From Ignavibacteria bacterium (GTDB taxonomy: Bacteria; Bacteroidota; Ignavibacteria; Kapaibacteriales; UBA961): 64,000 bases of DNA. The notes beneath the pieces were generated by a model, which saw only the letters and a program-made list of their open reading frames with translations, was not told the origin of the DNA and did no database searches. Shown piece after piece: positions 17,124 to 25,131 of this stretch; the first letter of the stretch is position 1, and every line of letters starts with the position of its first letter. Location of the stretch: the NCBI GenBank assembly GCA_016720145.1, contig JADJXV010000002.1, positions 124,001-188,000 of the forward strand. The letters are read 5' to 3'. Both the position numbers and the translations under genes were made by a program.

Positions 17124-18329
17124 TTAGAGAGATTTGAGAAACTTAATAAGTGCATCTTTATCTTTTTGGGAAAGATTCTGATAGTTTGTGTTGCTGGCTT
17201 TTGCTTCGCCTCCATGCATACTTATCGCACTTTCAATGCTCGTAGCTCTACCATCGTGCATGAGAAAGTACGAACCTCCTTGAGAATTTGGTGATAGTCC
17301 AAGTCCCCACAGCGGCGGTGTGCGCCATTCATACGTTCGCGCGCTGCCTTCTGTGTATCGATCATCAAGTTCGCTTCCCATATCATGGAGCAGAAGGTCG
17401 GTATAGGGGTGAATAATTTTGTTGGAGAGGGATTCAATTGGTGAAAAACCGGTCGTGAGTGTTTGTTTATGACAGCTCTCACACCCAACATTGATAAATA
17501 CTTGCTTTCCTGTGATAATTTCAGGATCGTCTTGATTTCGTGGGATGGGTGCTTTGAGTGTTTTCAGATAAAATACGACATCATTGAGCTTTTGGGTTGA
17601 TACTTCGGGATCAGTCTCGAGTCCGCTATACACATCAAACGGGCTATAGACAGATGTAATTCCCATATCTTGATTATATGCATTGACAGTCTGGTGTAAT
17701 AAATTGTAAGCAGCAGATTTTTTGCCGAATCTGCATATAAATTTACCGTTTTGGGAGATAGAGTTTGAACGTGGAGTGATATAGGTAGGAATTGATATCC
17801 AATTCGGAACACCGGAAATACCATCATTGTTGGAATCATCAGGATCAGCCATTGTGAGTAGATCTGCATCTGACACGATTTCTAAAAAACCTAATCCTGT
17901 ATTGCTTGGGGGAGTAAATTTGGAAAAAGTCGCACCCGGCGGAATCTGTTCAGGCGTATAACCAGGCAATGCTCGGTGTTGCAATTGTGGACCAAATTGA
18001 TCTAAGAATTGATTGCCGGTACTGTCAATTTGACCAAATCGTGTAAGTGTTGTAAAAGGATGTCCCTTACCGTCACCGGCGTGGCAGCCGCCACAACTCG
18101 TCGCGACAAATACAGGCCCCAAACCTGTGGAAGCCGTAAAAATATCATCATTAAATCCAATATCACCACGAATAAACTGCGCAGATTGGTCATAAGTGAG
18201 ACCATCAACCGGACCATCTAATAGCTCATGATCGGCAGGTGAAGAAGGTAATATGTTTTCACAACCTACCAATAAAGTAATCGTGAACATCATGATGAGT
18301 TGCGCAAACGACTTAAATTTTATAGACAT
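17124..18329 (-). CDS. Di-haem cytochrome-like DUF1111 (thiol oxidoreductase/peroxidase family) lipoprotein
   Basis: 401 residues. The N-terminal lipoprotein signal has an LVGC lipobox. Two c-type haem motifs are visible, SCGGCH and GCESCH, separated by about 200 residues. The segments ELLDGPVDGLT and STGLGPVFVATSCGGCH, and a late HDGRA motif, are characteristic of DUF1111. Such proteins are predicted periplasmic redox proteins. In several bacteria the family lies beside iron-uptake genes such as imelysin/irpA-type genes, though no imelysin gene is seen here. It is first in the minus-strand operon DUF1111-Rieske-porin. A promoter with an operator-like palindrome is at 18381-18411, and a FecA-like receptor is transcribed divergently. 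Confidence 0.88.
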   Translation of the reverse strand: MSIKFKSFAQLIMMFTITLLVGCENILPSSPADHELLDGPVDGLTYDQSAQFIRGDIGFNDDIFTASTGLGPVFVATSCGGCHAGDGKGHPFTTLTRFGQIDSTGNQFLDQFGPQLQHRALPGYTPEQIPPGATFSKFTPPSNTGLGFLEIVSDADLLTMADPDDSNNDGISGVPNWISIPTYITPRSNSISQNGKFICRFGKKSAAYNLLHQTVNAYNQDMGITSVYSPFDVYSGLETDPEVSTQKLNDVVFYLKTLKAPIPRNQDDPEIITGKQVFINVGCESCHKQTLTTGFSPIESLSNKIIHPYTDLLLHDMGSELDDRYTEGSARTYEWRTPPLWGLGLSPNSQGGSYFLMHDGRATSIESAISMHGGEAKASNTNYQNLSQKDKDALIKFLKSL

Positions 18330-18380
18330 AGATAGTTTTAATAAATCAATTTGTAAGAAGAGATTAGTTTAAATTATCAA

Positions 18381-18411
18381 CAAAACTACAATAGTTAGAT
18401 TAATCTAACAA
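18381..18411 (-). promoter_or_regulatory. Promoter and palindromic operator of DUF1111-Rieske-porin operon
   Basis: On the minus strand TTG (18411-18409), a 20-base spacer and TAGTTTTG (18388-18381) fit the Bacteroidota promoter rule TTG-N19/20-TAnnTTTG. The perfect 16-bp palindrome GTTAGATTAATCTAAC (18394-18409) fills the spacer. A bound protein would block RNA polymerase. The TTAG...CTAA layout resembles operators of DtxR-type metal regulators; the identity of the regulator is inference. Confidence 0.6.
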
Positions 18412-18425
18412 ATTAATTTAGAGTC

Positions 18426-18464
18426 ATATTTTCATTCAATATTTTCATTCAATATTTTCGATCA
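18426..18464. repeat. Three 13-bp direct repeats
   Basis: ATATTTTCATTCA occurs twice in tandem, followed by a variant ATATTTTCGATCA. It lies just upstream of the minus-strand promoter. It could be an iterated binding site or slippage product. Confidence 0.75.
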
Positions 18465-18733
18465 ATATGTGTATAAGTTATTTAAGACTTTCATGTAACC
18501 TTGCTTTATGATTGTTCTCAAATATTTCTCAATCATGGCGATTTACATCATAAACATATAACTGTTTATGATACAACAAGTTCCTTTCGCTTGTACTCTT
18601 TGGATTATCATAGTTTTTTCTACGTTCGATTACGTATTCAAATACTCAGGGTAACACAATAACAATTTTTATCACCTATATAAAGTATAATTTTAAAACG
18701 TTCTGCATACCAATACACTAAACACGACAAACA

Positions 18734-18767
18734 TCTCAATTACAATCCACTCTCAATTACAATCCAC
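18734..18767. repeat. Two 17-bp direct repeats
   Basis: TCTCAATTACAATCCAC is repeated exactly in tandem, followed by a partial third copy (TCTCATTC). It sits 80 bp upstream of the TonB receptor promoter. Confidence 0.8.
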
Positions 18768-18846
18768 TCTCATTCTATCTTATCTAATATATATACGTTA
18801 CGGCGTATTTTACTGTCAGATGATGTTATAGTATAATAAAATTACA

Positions 18847-18890
18847 TTGCACTTTTATTAAATTGTATTATATTTGGATTGAATCTAAAT
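18847..18890 (+). promoter_or_regulatory. Promoter and operator-like palindrome of TonB receptor gene
   Basis: TTG (18847-18849), exactly 19 bases, then TATATTTG (18869-18876): a full Bacteroidota-type promoter. The imperfect palindrome ATTTGGATTGAATCTAAAT (18872-18890) overlaps the -7 box. It shares GATT/AATCTAA half-sites with the palindrome of the divergent operon, but its centre is one base longer. Confidence 0.65.
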
Positions 18891-18918
18891 AAGAATTTAT
18901 CATTTTTAATTAATAGCA

Positions 18919-21186
18919 ATGAAGTTTATCAATCATCGCAATGTACTGTGTACATTTTACTCTCCATTTGTATGCACCGTGGTAATGCTATTCAGCGTAC
19001 TCTTCGTTTCTTCTACCTATTCCAAGACCAAAAAGAATAAAGCGAACGTACTCAAAAGCGACTCAACGAAAGTCGTTATTACGAAGGAAATAATAATCGA
19101 CGGGAAGTATTCAATAGGCGGAATTGAGCGGATGCCTGATGTAAAAAATGGTATCATCTATGCCGGTAAAAAATCTGAAGTGATACAATTAGAAAAGATC
19201 AATGCAGATATGAGCACCAACAACGCCCGGCAGATTTTTGCCAAAGTACCCGGTATGAGTGTTTGGGAAAGTGATGGCTCCGGAATACAAGTTGGTGTCG
19301 CCGCGCGGGGACTCAGCCCTAATCGGTCATGGGAATTCAATGTACGTCAAAATGGCTATGATATTAGTTCTGAAGCGTTTGGCTATCCTGAGGCGTATTA
19401 TACACCGCCTATGGAAGCGCTCGAACGTATCGAAGTAGTGCGCGGGGCGGCCTCATTGCAGTATGGTACGCAGTTCGGCGGGTTGCTTAATTATCAAATC
19501 AAAAAGGGTGCGACCGACAGAACAATGAGCTTCGAGACGCAGCAGACTGTTGGTTCGTACGGTCTCTTCAATTCCTACAATGCAATCGGCGGTACGTACA
19601 AAGATGTCTCCTACTATGCATACCTCCATCATAGGAGCGCTGACGGCTGGCGGGACAATAGCAGATACAGCGTACTAACCGGTTATATGTCAGCTCATTA
19701 CAAAATTTCTCATGATATTACCATTGGAGCAGATTATACCTCAATGGACTATCAAAGTCAGCAGGCAGGTGGATTGACGGATGTGAAATTCTCCGAAAAT
19801 CCTCAGCAGTCGTTCCGTGAACGTAATTGGTTCGGCACGCCATGGAATGTGGCTTCACTCTATCTGAACTACACCATCACTCCGACCATTCAGCTCCGTG
19901 TGACGGCATTCGGCACTTTTGCCGAGCGTAACAGCGTAGGATTTACGCAGGCAATTACCACCAAAGACACGATTAATCATACGACCCATGAATACAATAC
20001 CCGCCAAGTCGATAGAGATACGTATGAAAATTACGGTGTCGAAGCACGTACTTCCATCCAATACGATCTCTTCGGTAATACCAGCACCCTCGCAGGCGGC
20101 ATTCGGGTCTATAAAGGAAATACCGAACGTAACCAACTCGGCGTGGGTACCACCGGTGATGAATTCGACCTGTCTCTTACCAATCCTACCTATGGACGGA
20201 TGCTGAAATTCAGCACAATGAATTATGCTCTCTTCGCAGAAAATATCTTCTTTATCACGAAGAATCTCAAAATAGTCCCCGGCGTGCGCTTTGATAACGT
20301 TCACAATACCATCGAAGGATATATCAATTCCACTCCTACCGGACAGCTCACACCCGCAAGCAGAGACAGAAATATCTTTCTCTACGGCATTGGCAGTGAG
20401 TATCAACTTACCGAAAAAACAAATCTTTACGGCAATTACTCCCGTTCATACCGCCCGGTGACCTACTCCGAACTCACCCCATCGGCGACGACTGAAATCA
20501 TTGATCCTAATCTTACCGATGCCAGTGGTTATAACATCGACTTCGGATACCGCGGCGCGATTGATGATTATCTCAATTTTGATATTGGCGTTTTCTCGCT
20601 GCGCTATAATAATCGCATCGGAACGATTACCCAAAATAATACACCATTCAAGACCAATATCGGCGACTCCGAAAGCAAGGGAATTGAATCCTATATTGAA
20701 GTTAGCCCGTTGAAATTCATATCCGATAGAACAGATATTGGGGTATTGAACATCTTTGCTTCGAATTCATTCATCGATGCCGAGTATAAGGAATGGAATA
20801 ATCCAGCCATTGCCGATGACCCGACCAAATCCATCGCAGGTAAACAAGTTGAAAATTCACCCGACTTTATTCACCGCTTCGGTGCTACCTATTCGTATTC
20901 AGGATTCTCTGCTACCATGCAGGTCAGCAGCGTCGGCGAAGTATTCACCGATGCAGCCAATACCGAAGCTGCCAATGCCGCCGCTACCTCCGGCAAACTC
21001 CCCGGCTATTCGGTCATGGATCTCACACTTTCCTATATACTTAATGAAAGATATACCTTCAAGGCAGGAGTTAATAATTTGACCGACGAACTCTACGCCA
21101 CACGTAGGGCAGGTGGCTATCCGGGACCCGGCATCCTGCCGGCAAGTGGACGCACGATGTATCTCACCATCGGCATAAACTACTAA
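18919..21186 (+). CDS. TonB-dependent outer-membrane receptor, FecA-like
   Basis: 755 residues. A hydrophobic export signal in about the first 35 residues is followed by a plug domain with IFAKVPGMSVWESDGSG and GVAARGLSPNRSWEFNVRQNG. The motif ALERIEVVRGAASLQYGTQF is the classic receptor plug signature. A beta-barrel follows, ending FKAGVNNLTDELYATRRAGG...GRTMYLTIGINY, the usual C-terminal pattern. Plug and barrel wording match Fe(III)-dicitrate (FecA-type) receptors, but the ligand is not proven. Its own promoter with an operator-like palindrome lies at 18847-18890, and a terminator at 21199-21232. It is divergent from the DUF1111-Rieske-porin operon, and similar operators suggest common, probably metal-dependent, control. 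No extended N-terminal signalling domain or FecIR pair is seen. Confidence 0.93.
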   Translation: MKFINHRNVLCTFYSPFVCTVVMLFSVLFVSSTYSKTKKNKANVLKSDSTKVVITKEIIIDGKYSIGGIERMPDVKNGIIYAGKKSEVIQLEKINADMSTNNARQIFAKVPGMSVWESDGSGIQVGVAARGLSPNRSWEFNVRQNGYDISSEAFGYPEAYYTPPMEALERIEVVRGAASLQYGTQFGGLLNYQIKKGATDRTMSFETQQTVGSYGLFNSYNAIGGTYKDVSYYAYLHHRSADGWRDNSRYSVLTGYMSAHYKISHDITIGADYTSMDYQSQQAGGLTDVKFSENPQQSFRERNWFGTPWNVASLYLNYTITPTIQLRVTAFGTFAERNSVGFTQAITTKDTINHTTHEYNTRQVDRDTYENYGVEARTSIQYDLFGNTSTLAGGIRVYKGNTERNQLGVGTTGDEFDLSLTNPTYGRMLKFSTMNYALFAENIFFITKNLKIVPGVRFDNVHNTIEGYINSTPTGQLTPASRDRNIFLYGIGSEYQLTEKTNLYGNYSRSYRPVTYSELTPSATTEIIDPNLTDASGYNIDFGYRGAIDDYLNFDIGVFSLRYNNRIGTITQNNTPFKTNIGDSESKGIESYIEVSPLKFISDRTDIGVLNIFASNSFIDAEYKEWNNPAIADDPTKSIAGKQVENSPDFIHRFGATYSYSGFSATMQVSSVGEVFTDAANTEAANAAATSGKLPGYSVMDLTLSYILNERYTFKAGVNNLTDELYATRRAGGYPGPGILPASGRTMYLTIGINY

Positions 21187-21198
21187 TAAAAATAAAAA

Positions 21199-21232
21199 AA
21201 GAGCTTGGTAACATAGAAATTACCAAGCTCTT
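21199..21232. terminator. Bidirectional terminator between convergent genes
   Basis: Perfect 13-bp stem AAGAGCTTGGTAA/TTACCAAGCTCTT with an 8-base loop. An A run precedes it on the plus strand, which is a T run for the minus-strand gene at 21274-22269. It can serve both convergent genes. Confidence 0.88.
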
Positions 21233-21273
21233 CAATAATTGCCCATCTATTTGCATACTATATAGTTACATTT

Positions 21274-22269
21274 CTATCTTTTACTATCCTTCGCAATAAA
21301 CACCCGCAACAAGTCCTCGACTTCTTTACTTCCTGAAACGCTTTCACCACCAAAAAACACATCCATATTTTCTGTCTGATGGATATTCTCCGGCAAATCT
21401 TCCTGCCGGGAATACATAAGCGTCAGCGCGTAAATAAGGAGAAGGACGAATTCGAGTCCCAATGCAAAGAGGATAATGGAGGGTTCGGACGGTGGAATAA
21501 ATTTCAACCCTCGAATACCAATGATGATAATCAGCGCTGCTGCACCGATATACACAAGTCCAAGAATACCATTGCTATACTGCACAGTTACATATTGGCG
21601 CATATAGAATTTAATCGCGCCACGCACTCGAAATAGTCTAGTCATGCCGGACGATTGCTGCCATCGTACTGCTCGTTGGAGTGTCTCGACTTCGTTATAC
21701 TGCACGCCGATTGCCTCTGCGTAATCATGCAAACCGCGAATGTCGGTCGTCAGTAAATGTTGGATAATCCCTTCTAATTCAGCATCGGTATGCTCACCAT
21801 ATATACTACGGGCAATTCGATCAAGAGAATTGACAATTTCACGTTCAATCTTCTGTCGAAGTAACCCAAGTGACTGAGGAAGAAGAGCAGAAAATCCCGC
21901 TGCCAATGCTATAGCGAGAGTGAGAATCATTGGCAATAGCGATAAAAACGGATTAAACAAATAGCGTGCCTGCGGGTGAAGTCTTTGATCTACAGTACGG
22001 TTATCGACGATAGCCCATTTGAAATAATACGACGTTTGGATGATTTCCGGCTTTGCTTCATCAGAGATACGATACTCTACCTGCGAACCATCCTTGATCA
22101 CATCAGTGTGGAGAAACTCATGGAAGAACATATCCATCGCTGGAATCGCAATATACAATTGTAATACAAGGGCTGTACCAATTAGTAAAGCGCCAAGCAC
22201 AAAAAACTGTAATACCGAGTGTTTCGACAGTTCAAAATATTCTTTACGAGATGTTGAGATATTTTCCAT
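21274..22269 (-). CDS. Membrane protein of unknown function, four predicted membrane segments
   Basis: About 331 residues from the ATG at 22269; an in-frame TTG at 22293 would only add eight residues. I do not recognise a family. One membrane segment lies near the N-terminus (FFVLGALLIGTALVLQLYIA), a second at about residue 120 (LPMILTLAIALAAGF), and two near the C-terminus (GLVYIGAAALIIIIGIRGL; FALGLEFVLLLIYALTLMY). A soluble, helical stretch of about 100 residues separates the two halves, and a charged tail follows the last segment. It is convergent with the TonB receptor and shares its terminator. TTAGATTAG appears just upstream at about 22298, but it is not a full palindrome. Confidence 0.75.
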   Translation of the reverse strand: MENISTSRKEYFELSKHSVLQFFVLGALLIGTALVLQLYIAIPAMDMFFHEFLHTDVIKDGSQVEYRISDEAKPEIIQTSYYFKWAIVDNRTVDQRLHPQARYLFNPFLSLLPMILTLAIALAAGFSALLPQSLGLLRQKIEREIVNSLDRIARSIYGEHTDAELEGIIQHLLTTDIRGLHDYAEAIGVQYNEVETLQRAVRWQQSSGMTRLFRVRGAIKFYMRQYVTVQYSNGILGLVYIGAAALIIIIGIRGLKFIPPSEPSIILFALGLEFVLLLIYALTLMYSRQEDLPENIHQTENMDVFFGGESVSGSKEVEDLLRVFIAKDSKR

Positions 22270-22375
22270 AAATGATGTAATTAATGCAAACAACGATTAG
22301 ATTAGCTAATAATCGAGCTTATGTAGATTTGCGTATATTTGCAGAGTTAAATTACTCATATATAGCATACATTCT

Positions 22376-22615
22376 ATGACCTACTCGATTACCATATCCG
22401 AAGCCGAACAAAGAGTTAGCGAAGTTCTCAAAAAAATCCGCAATGATGACAGTATCCTCTTGAACGACGAAGGAACTATTATCGCCAGGATTATTCCTGA
22501 AAATCCACAACCTCCGTCTGACAGCAAAGTTGCCAGATTAATTGGTTTACTGCCATCACTACAAAACTTTGATGAAGCCATAGATGAATATCATGCTTTC
22601 TTAGAGCAGAAGTAA
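22376..22615 (+). CDS. Antitoxin-like protein (Phd/YefM type), apparently without partner
   Basis: 79 residues. The N-terminal part (ITISEAEQRVSEVLKKIRND, then DEGTIIARIIPE) has the beta-alpha layout of Phd/YefM-type antitoxins. These bind DNA with the N-terminus and neutralise a toxin with the C-terminus. The C-terminal tail (IDEYHAFLEQK) is the usual toxin-binding kind. No toxin gene follows on the same strand; the next two genes are a HicB/HicA pair on the opposite strand. TATATTTGC at 22334-22342 fits a Bacteroidota -7 box. It could be a solitary antitoxin, a remnant, or a regulator. Confidence 0.65.
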   Translation: MTYSITISEAEQRVSEVLKKIRNDDSILLNDEGTIIARIIPENPQPPSDSKVARLIGLLPSLQNFDEAIDEYHAFLEQK

Positions 22616-22626
22616 GCTTACTCCCC

Positions 22627-22836
22627 CTACGCATACACCAATCTCCCTTTGGGCATCGGGATTTGCCGACCTAATTCAAGAGCAGTTTCAATCCATTCAT
22701 TGATTATTATCTCACTATTATGCAATGCCTCGGAATAGGTCTTTCCATCTGCCATACATCCGGCGAGCTCGGGCACTTCAGCGACATAACAGTTGTCTTC
22801 ATCACTCCAATAGAGAATTATTTCATACTTGTTCAT
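22627..22836 (-). CDS. hicB: HicB-family antitoxin
   Basis: 69 residues: the compact HicB partial RNase-H-like fold, with YEIILYWSDEDNCYVAEVPE followed by LAGCMADGKTYSEAL, typical of the family. The ATG at 22836 is chosen because AGGAG lies about 9 bases upstream, while the ATG at 22845 directly abuts that sequence. It overlaps the end of the HicA gene by 14 bp, so the pair is translationally coupled with toxin first. It would neutralise HicA and may repress the operon. No C-terminal DNA-binding domain is evident, so repression is uncertain. Confidence 0.85.
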   Translation of the reverse strand: MNKYEIILYWSDEDNCYVAEVPELAGCMADGKTYSEALHNSEIIINEWIETALELGRQIPMPKGRLVYA

Positions 22837-23092
22837 CTGTTGCATCTCCTAATTTGTATTTCACTATAATATTTCTAACTTGCTTGACTTGATATGCTTT
22901 ACATTTGTTATTTTCATTTGGCTGCAAGTTAATAATTTCAACTATTCCTGATTTAGAAAAAATATGATGACTTCCTTTGATTCTTTCTTCAAACTCCAGA
23001 AAGAATAACAAGTGTACGACATCTATGAATTCAATATTAGAATCATTCCTTCCATTGAGTATCTTCAAAAGTGTCTTTATTACTTTATTCAT
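22823..23092 (-). CDS. hicA: HicA-family mRNA interferase toxin (long variant)
   Basis: 89 residues. It contains the HicA hallmark GSHHIF, with the catalytic histidine of the double-stranded-RNA-binding-like fold, preceded by FFLEFEERIK. The sequence continues with INLQPNENNKCKAYQVKQVR and ends in a basic IIVKYKL. It is longer at the N-terminus than typical 60-residue HicA proteins. As a ribosome-independent mRNA interferase it would cleave mRNA when unopposed. The HicB gene overlaps its 3' end. Identification rests mainly on the GSH motif and the partner gene. Confidence 0.78.
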   Translation of the reverse strand: MNKVIKTLLKILNGRNDSNIEFIDVVHLLFFLEFEERIKGSHHIFSKSGIVEIINLQPNENNKCKAYQVKQVRNIIVKYKLGDATDEQV

Positions 23093-23146
23093 TTTGGTTG
23101 ATGACCGATTGTGTTAATGTATAGTTGACGTAGATACTTTCGCGTC

Positions 23147-24937
23147 TCACGCCGCCTTGTCACTCCGCCTCCGCAGTATATCCTCCATCGTTCCTTTCGG
23201 GATTGCACTAATAAGATTGCGCGTGTATTCTTCTTTGGGATGAGCGTAAATTTCATTGGACGTTGCGAGTTCGACGATTTTTCCTGCGTTCATCACCGCT
23301 ATACGGTCGCTGATAAATTTTACCACGCTAAGATCATGCGAAATAAAGATATAGGTGAGCTTGAATTCTTCGCGCAGTCCGACTAATAAGTTCAGCACTT
23401 GCGCCTGCACCGACACATCTAGCGCGGAAACAGACTCATCACATATCAAGAACTTCGGCTTGAGTGCTAATGCGCGCGCAATGCATATCCGCTGCCGCTG
23501 ACCACCCGAAAATTCATGCGGGTAATTATTAAAATGATGCGGCAATAGATTCACTTTTTCCAGTAAATAATGTACATATTCCTTGCGTTCACGTTCACCG
23601 CTCAGTACATTATGCACATTGAGTACTTCCATAATCGCACTGCCAACCGACAATCGCGGATTCAGCGATGAATATGGGTCCTGGAAAATAATCTGAAAAT
23701 CTCGGCGTAATGTTTTGAGGTCTGAACCACCAAGCGCGCGTACATCTCGACCATCGAACATCACCGTGCCACCTGTTGGTTCAACTAATCGTAAAATAGC
23801 ACGTCCTGTCGTTGTTTTTCCGCAACCTGACTCTCCCACCAAGCCGAGCGTTTCGCCTACTTTCACGTCAAACGAAATTCCATCCACGGCTTTGACATAA
23901 CCTTTCAAACTGCTGAAAAGTCCAGTTCGTATAGGGAAATACACCTGTAAATCCTTTACGGACAGCAACGGAGCTTCACCGGCGAGTCGCGTATTACGTT
24001 CATTCGTCTCTTGCTGCGAAATTTCTACTTCATGAATTTTTGCTTCTACGCTGATATGAGCGCGTTCGGTGATCGTCCCATCGGGCTGCTCGTCCATGAA
24101 GTCACGTACGGTGGGGAGAATTCTTAGTTTTTTGTCTAAGCGCGGACGACATGCGAGTAATCCTTTGGTGTAGGGATGTTGAGGGTTTTCATAGATTTGT
24201 TGTACATTTCCATACTCGACAATTTTGCCTTTGTACATCACAGCGACGTCATCGGCTATTTCGGCAACTACGCCTAAGTCGTGAGTAATAAACATCATAC
24301 TCATGTTGTGCTTTTTTTGCAAACCTCGCATAAGGTCGAGTATTGTCGCTTGAACGGTCACGTCAAGCGCTGTGGTTGGTTCGTCTGCGATCATCAAGTC
24401 AGGATTACAGCTCATCGCCATGGCTATCATCACACGTTGCTTTTGTCCTCCCGAGAGCTGATGCGGATATTGGTCGATCATGGTGTCGGGGCGGGGAAGC
24501 TGTACTTCTTTGAGTAAATGGAGGGTGCGGGCGCGGGCTTCGTCTTTGCTAACTTTTTGATGGAGCATAATTGCTTCACTTATCTGATCGCCGCATCGGA
24601 AGACTGGATTGAGCGAGGTCATTGGTTCCTGGAAAATCATCGAGATTTTATTACCACGGTAGGAACGCATTTTATCTTCGGGGAGCTTTAAAAGGTCGGT
24701 AATAGTGCCGTCTTCTTCATGAAAGAGGACTTCTCCGCCGGCAATTCTCCCGGGTGGCGAAGGAATTAACCGCATGACGGAGAGGGATGTTACGGACTTA
24801 CCCGAACCCGACTCACCAACAATGCCGAGCGTCTTCCCACGCTCTAAGGTAAAGCTCACATCATTAACTGCTTTGGTAATATAATTTTCGGATTGAAATT
24901 CAGCAAGTAGGTTTTTGACTTCAAGGAGGACTGACAT
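23147..24937 (-). CDS. Peptide ABC transporter, fused dual ATPase (DppD-DppF/YejF type)
   Basis: 596 residues with two complete ABC ATPase domains in tandem. The first has Walker A GESGSGKS, signature LSGGQKQRV and Walker B LMIADEPTTALDV. The second has GESGCGKT, FSGGQRQRI and FLICDESVSALDV. Each is followed by the extra C-terminal segment of oligopeptide-type ATPases (YENPQHPYTKGLL; YAHPKEEYTRNLI). The layout fits YejF/GsiA-like proteins that power uptake of oligopeptides, dipeptides, microcins or nickel. No permease or binding-protein gene lies next to it, so it must work with permeases encoded elsewhere. Divergent from the sorting-domain gene at 25132. Confidence 0.95.
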   Translation of the reverse strand: MSVLLEVKNLLAEFQSENYITKAVNDVSFTLERGKTLGIVGESGSGKSVTSLSVMRLIPSPPGRIAGGEVLFHEEDGTITDLLKLPEDKMRSYRGNKISMIFQEPMTSLNPVFRCGDQISEAIMLHQKVSKDEARARTLHLLKEVQLPRPDTMIDQYPHQLSGGQKQRVMIAMAMSCNPDLMIADEPTTALDVTVQATILDLMRGLQKKHNMSMMFITHDLGVVAEIADDVAVMYKGKIVEYGNVQQIYENPQHPYTKGLLACRPRLDKKLRILPTVRDFMDEQPDGTITERAHISVEAKIHEVEISQQETNERNTRLAGEAPLLSVKDLQVYFPIRTGLFSSLKGYVKAVDGISFDVKVGETLGLVGESGCGKTTTGRAILRLVEPTGGTVMFDGRDVRALGGSDLKTLRRDFQIIFQDPYSSLNPRLSVGSAIMEVLNVHNVLSGERERKEYVHYLLEKVNLLPHHFNNYPHEFSGGQRQRICIARALALKPKFLICDESVSALDVSVQAQVLNLLVGLREEFKLTYIFISHDLSVVKFISDRIAVMNAGKIVELATSNEIYAHPKEEYTRNLISAIPKGTMEDILRRRSDKAA

Positions 24938-25131
24938 AAATAAGTGCTGTAAAATTGAATGAACGAATTTGACGGCAATTTATCAATTATAGAGCGAACT
25001 ACCAACACGATTTTCGATGATTAGGACTTTAACATGCAAATAGCTGTAATTAACAGGCAATTAACAAACCGAACCTGTATTTTTGCCACGTTCAAAATAT
25101 ATTATTTTATTATTATTTACAGGGGCTTTGC

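Larger units (their letters stand above)
18330..18918. other. 589-bp divergent AT-rich regulatory region
   Basis: No credible gene. It holds two outward promoters each with a TTAGATT-type palindrome, a 13-bp triplicate direct repeat (18426-18464) and a 17-bp duplicate (18734-18767), all listed separately. The length and repeat content are unusual in this compact window. Confidence 0.8.

Noticed and set aside
22296..22315. GATTAGATTAGCTAATAATC as another TTAG-type operator
   Set aside because: Only the inner ATTAGCTAAT is symmetric; the flanks do not pair and the spacing differs from the 18.4-kb sites.
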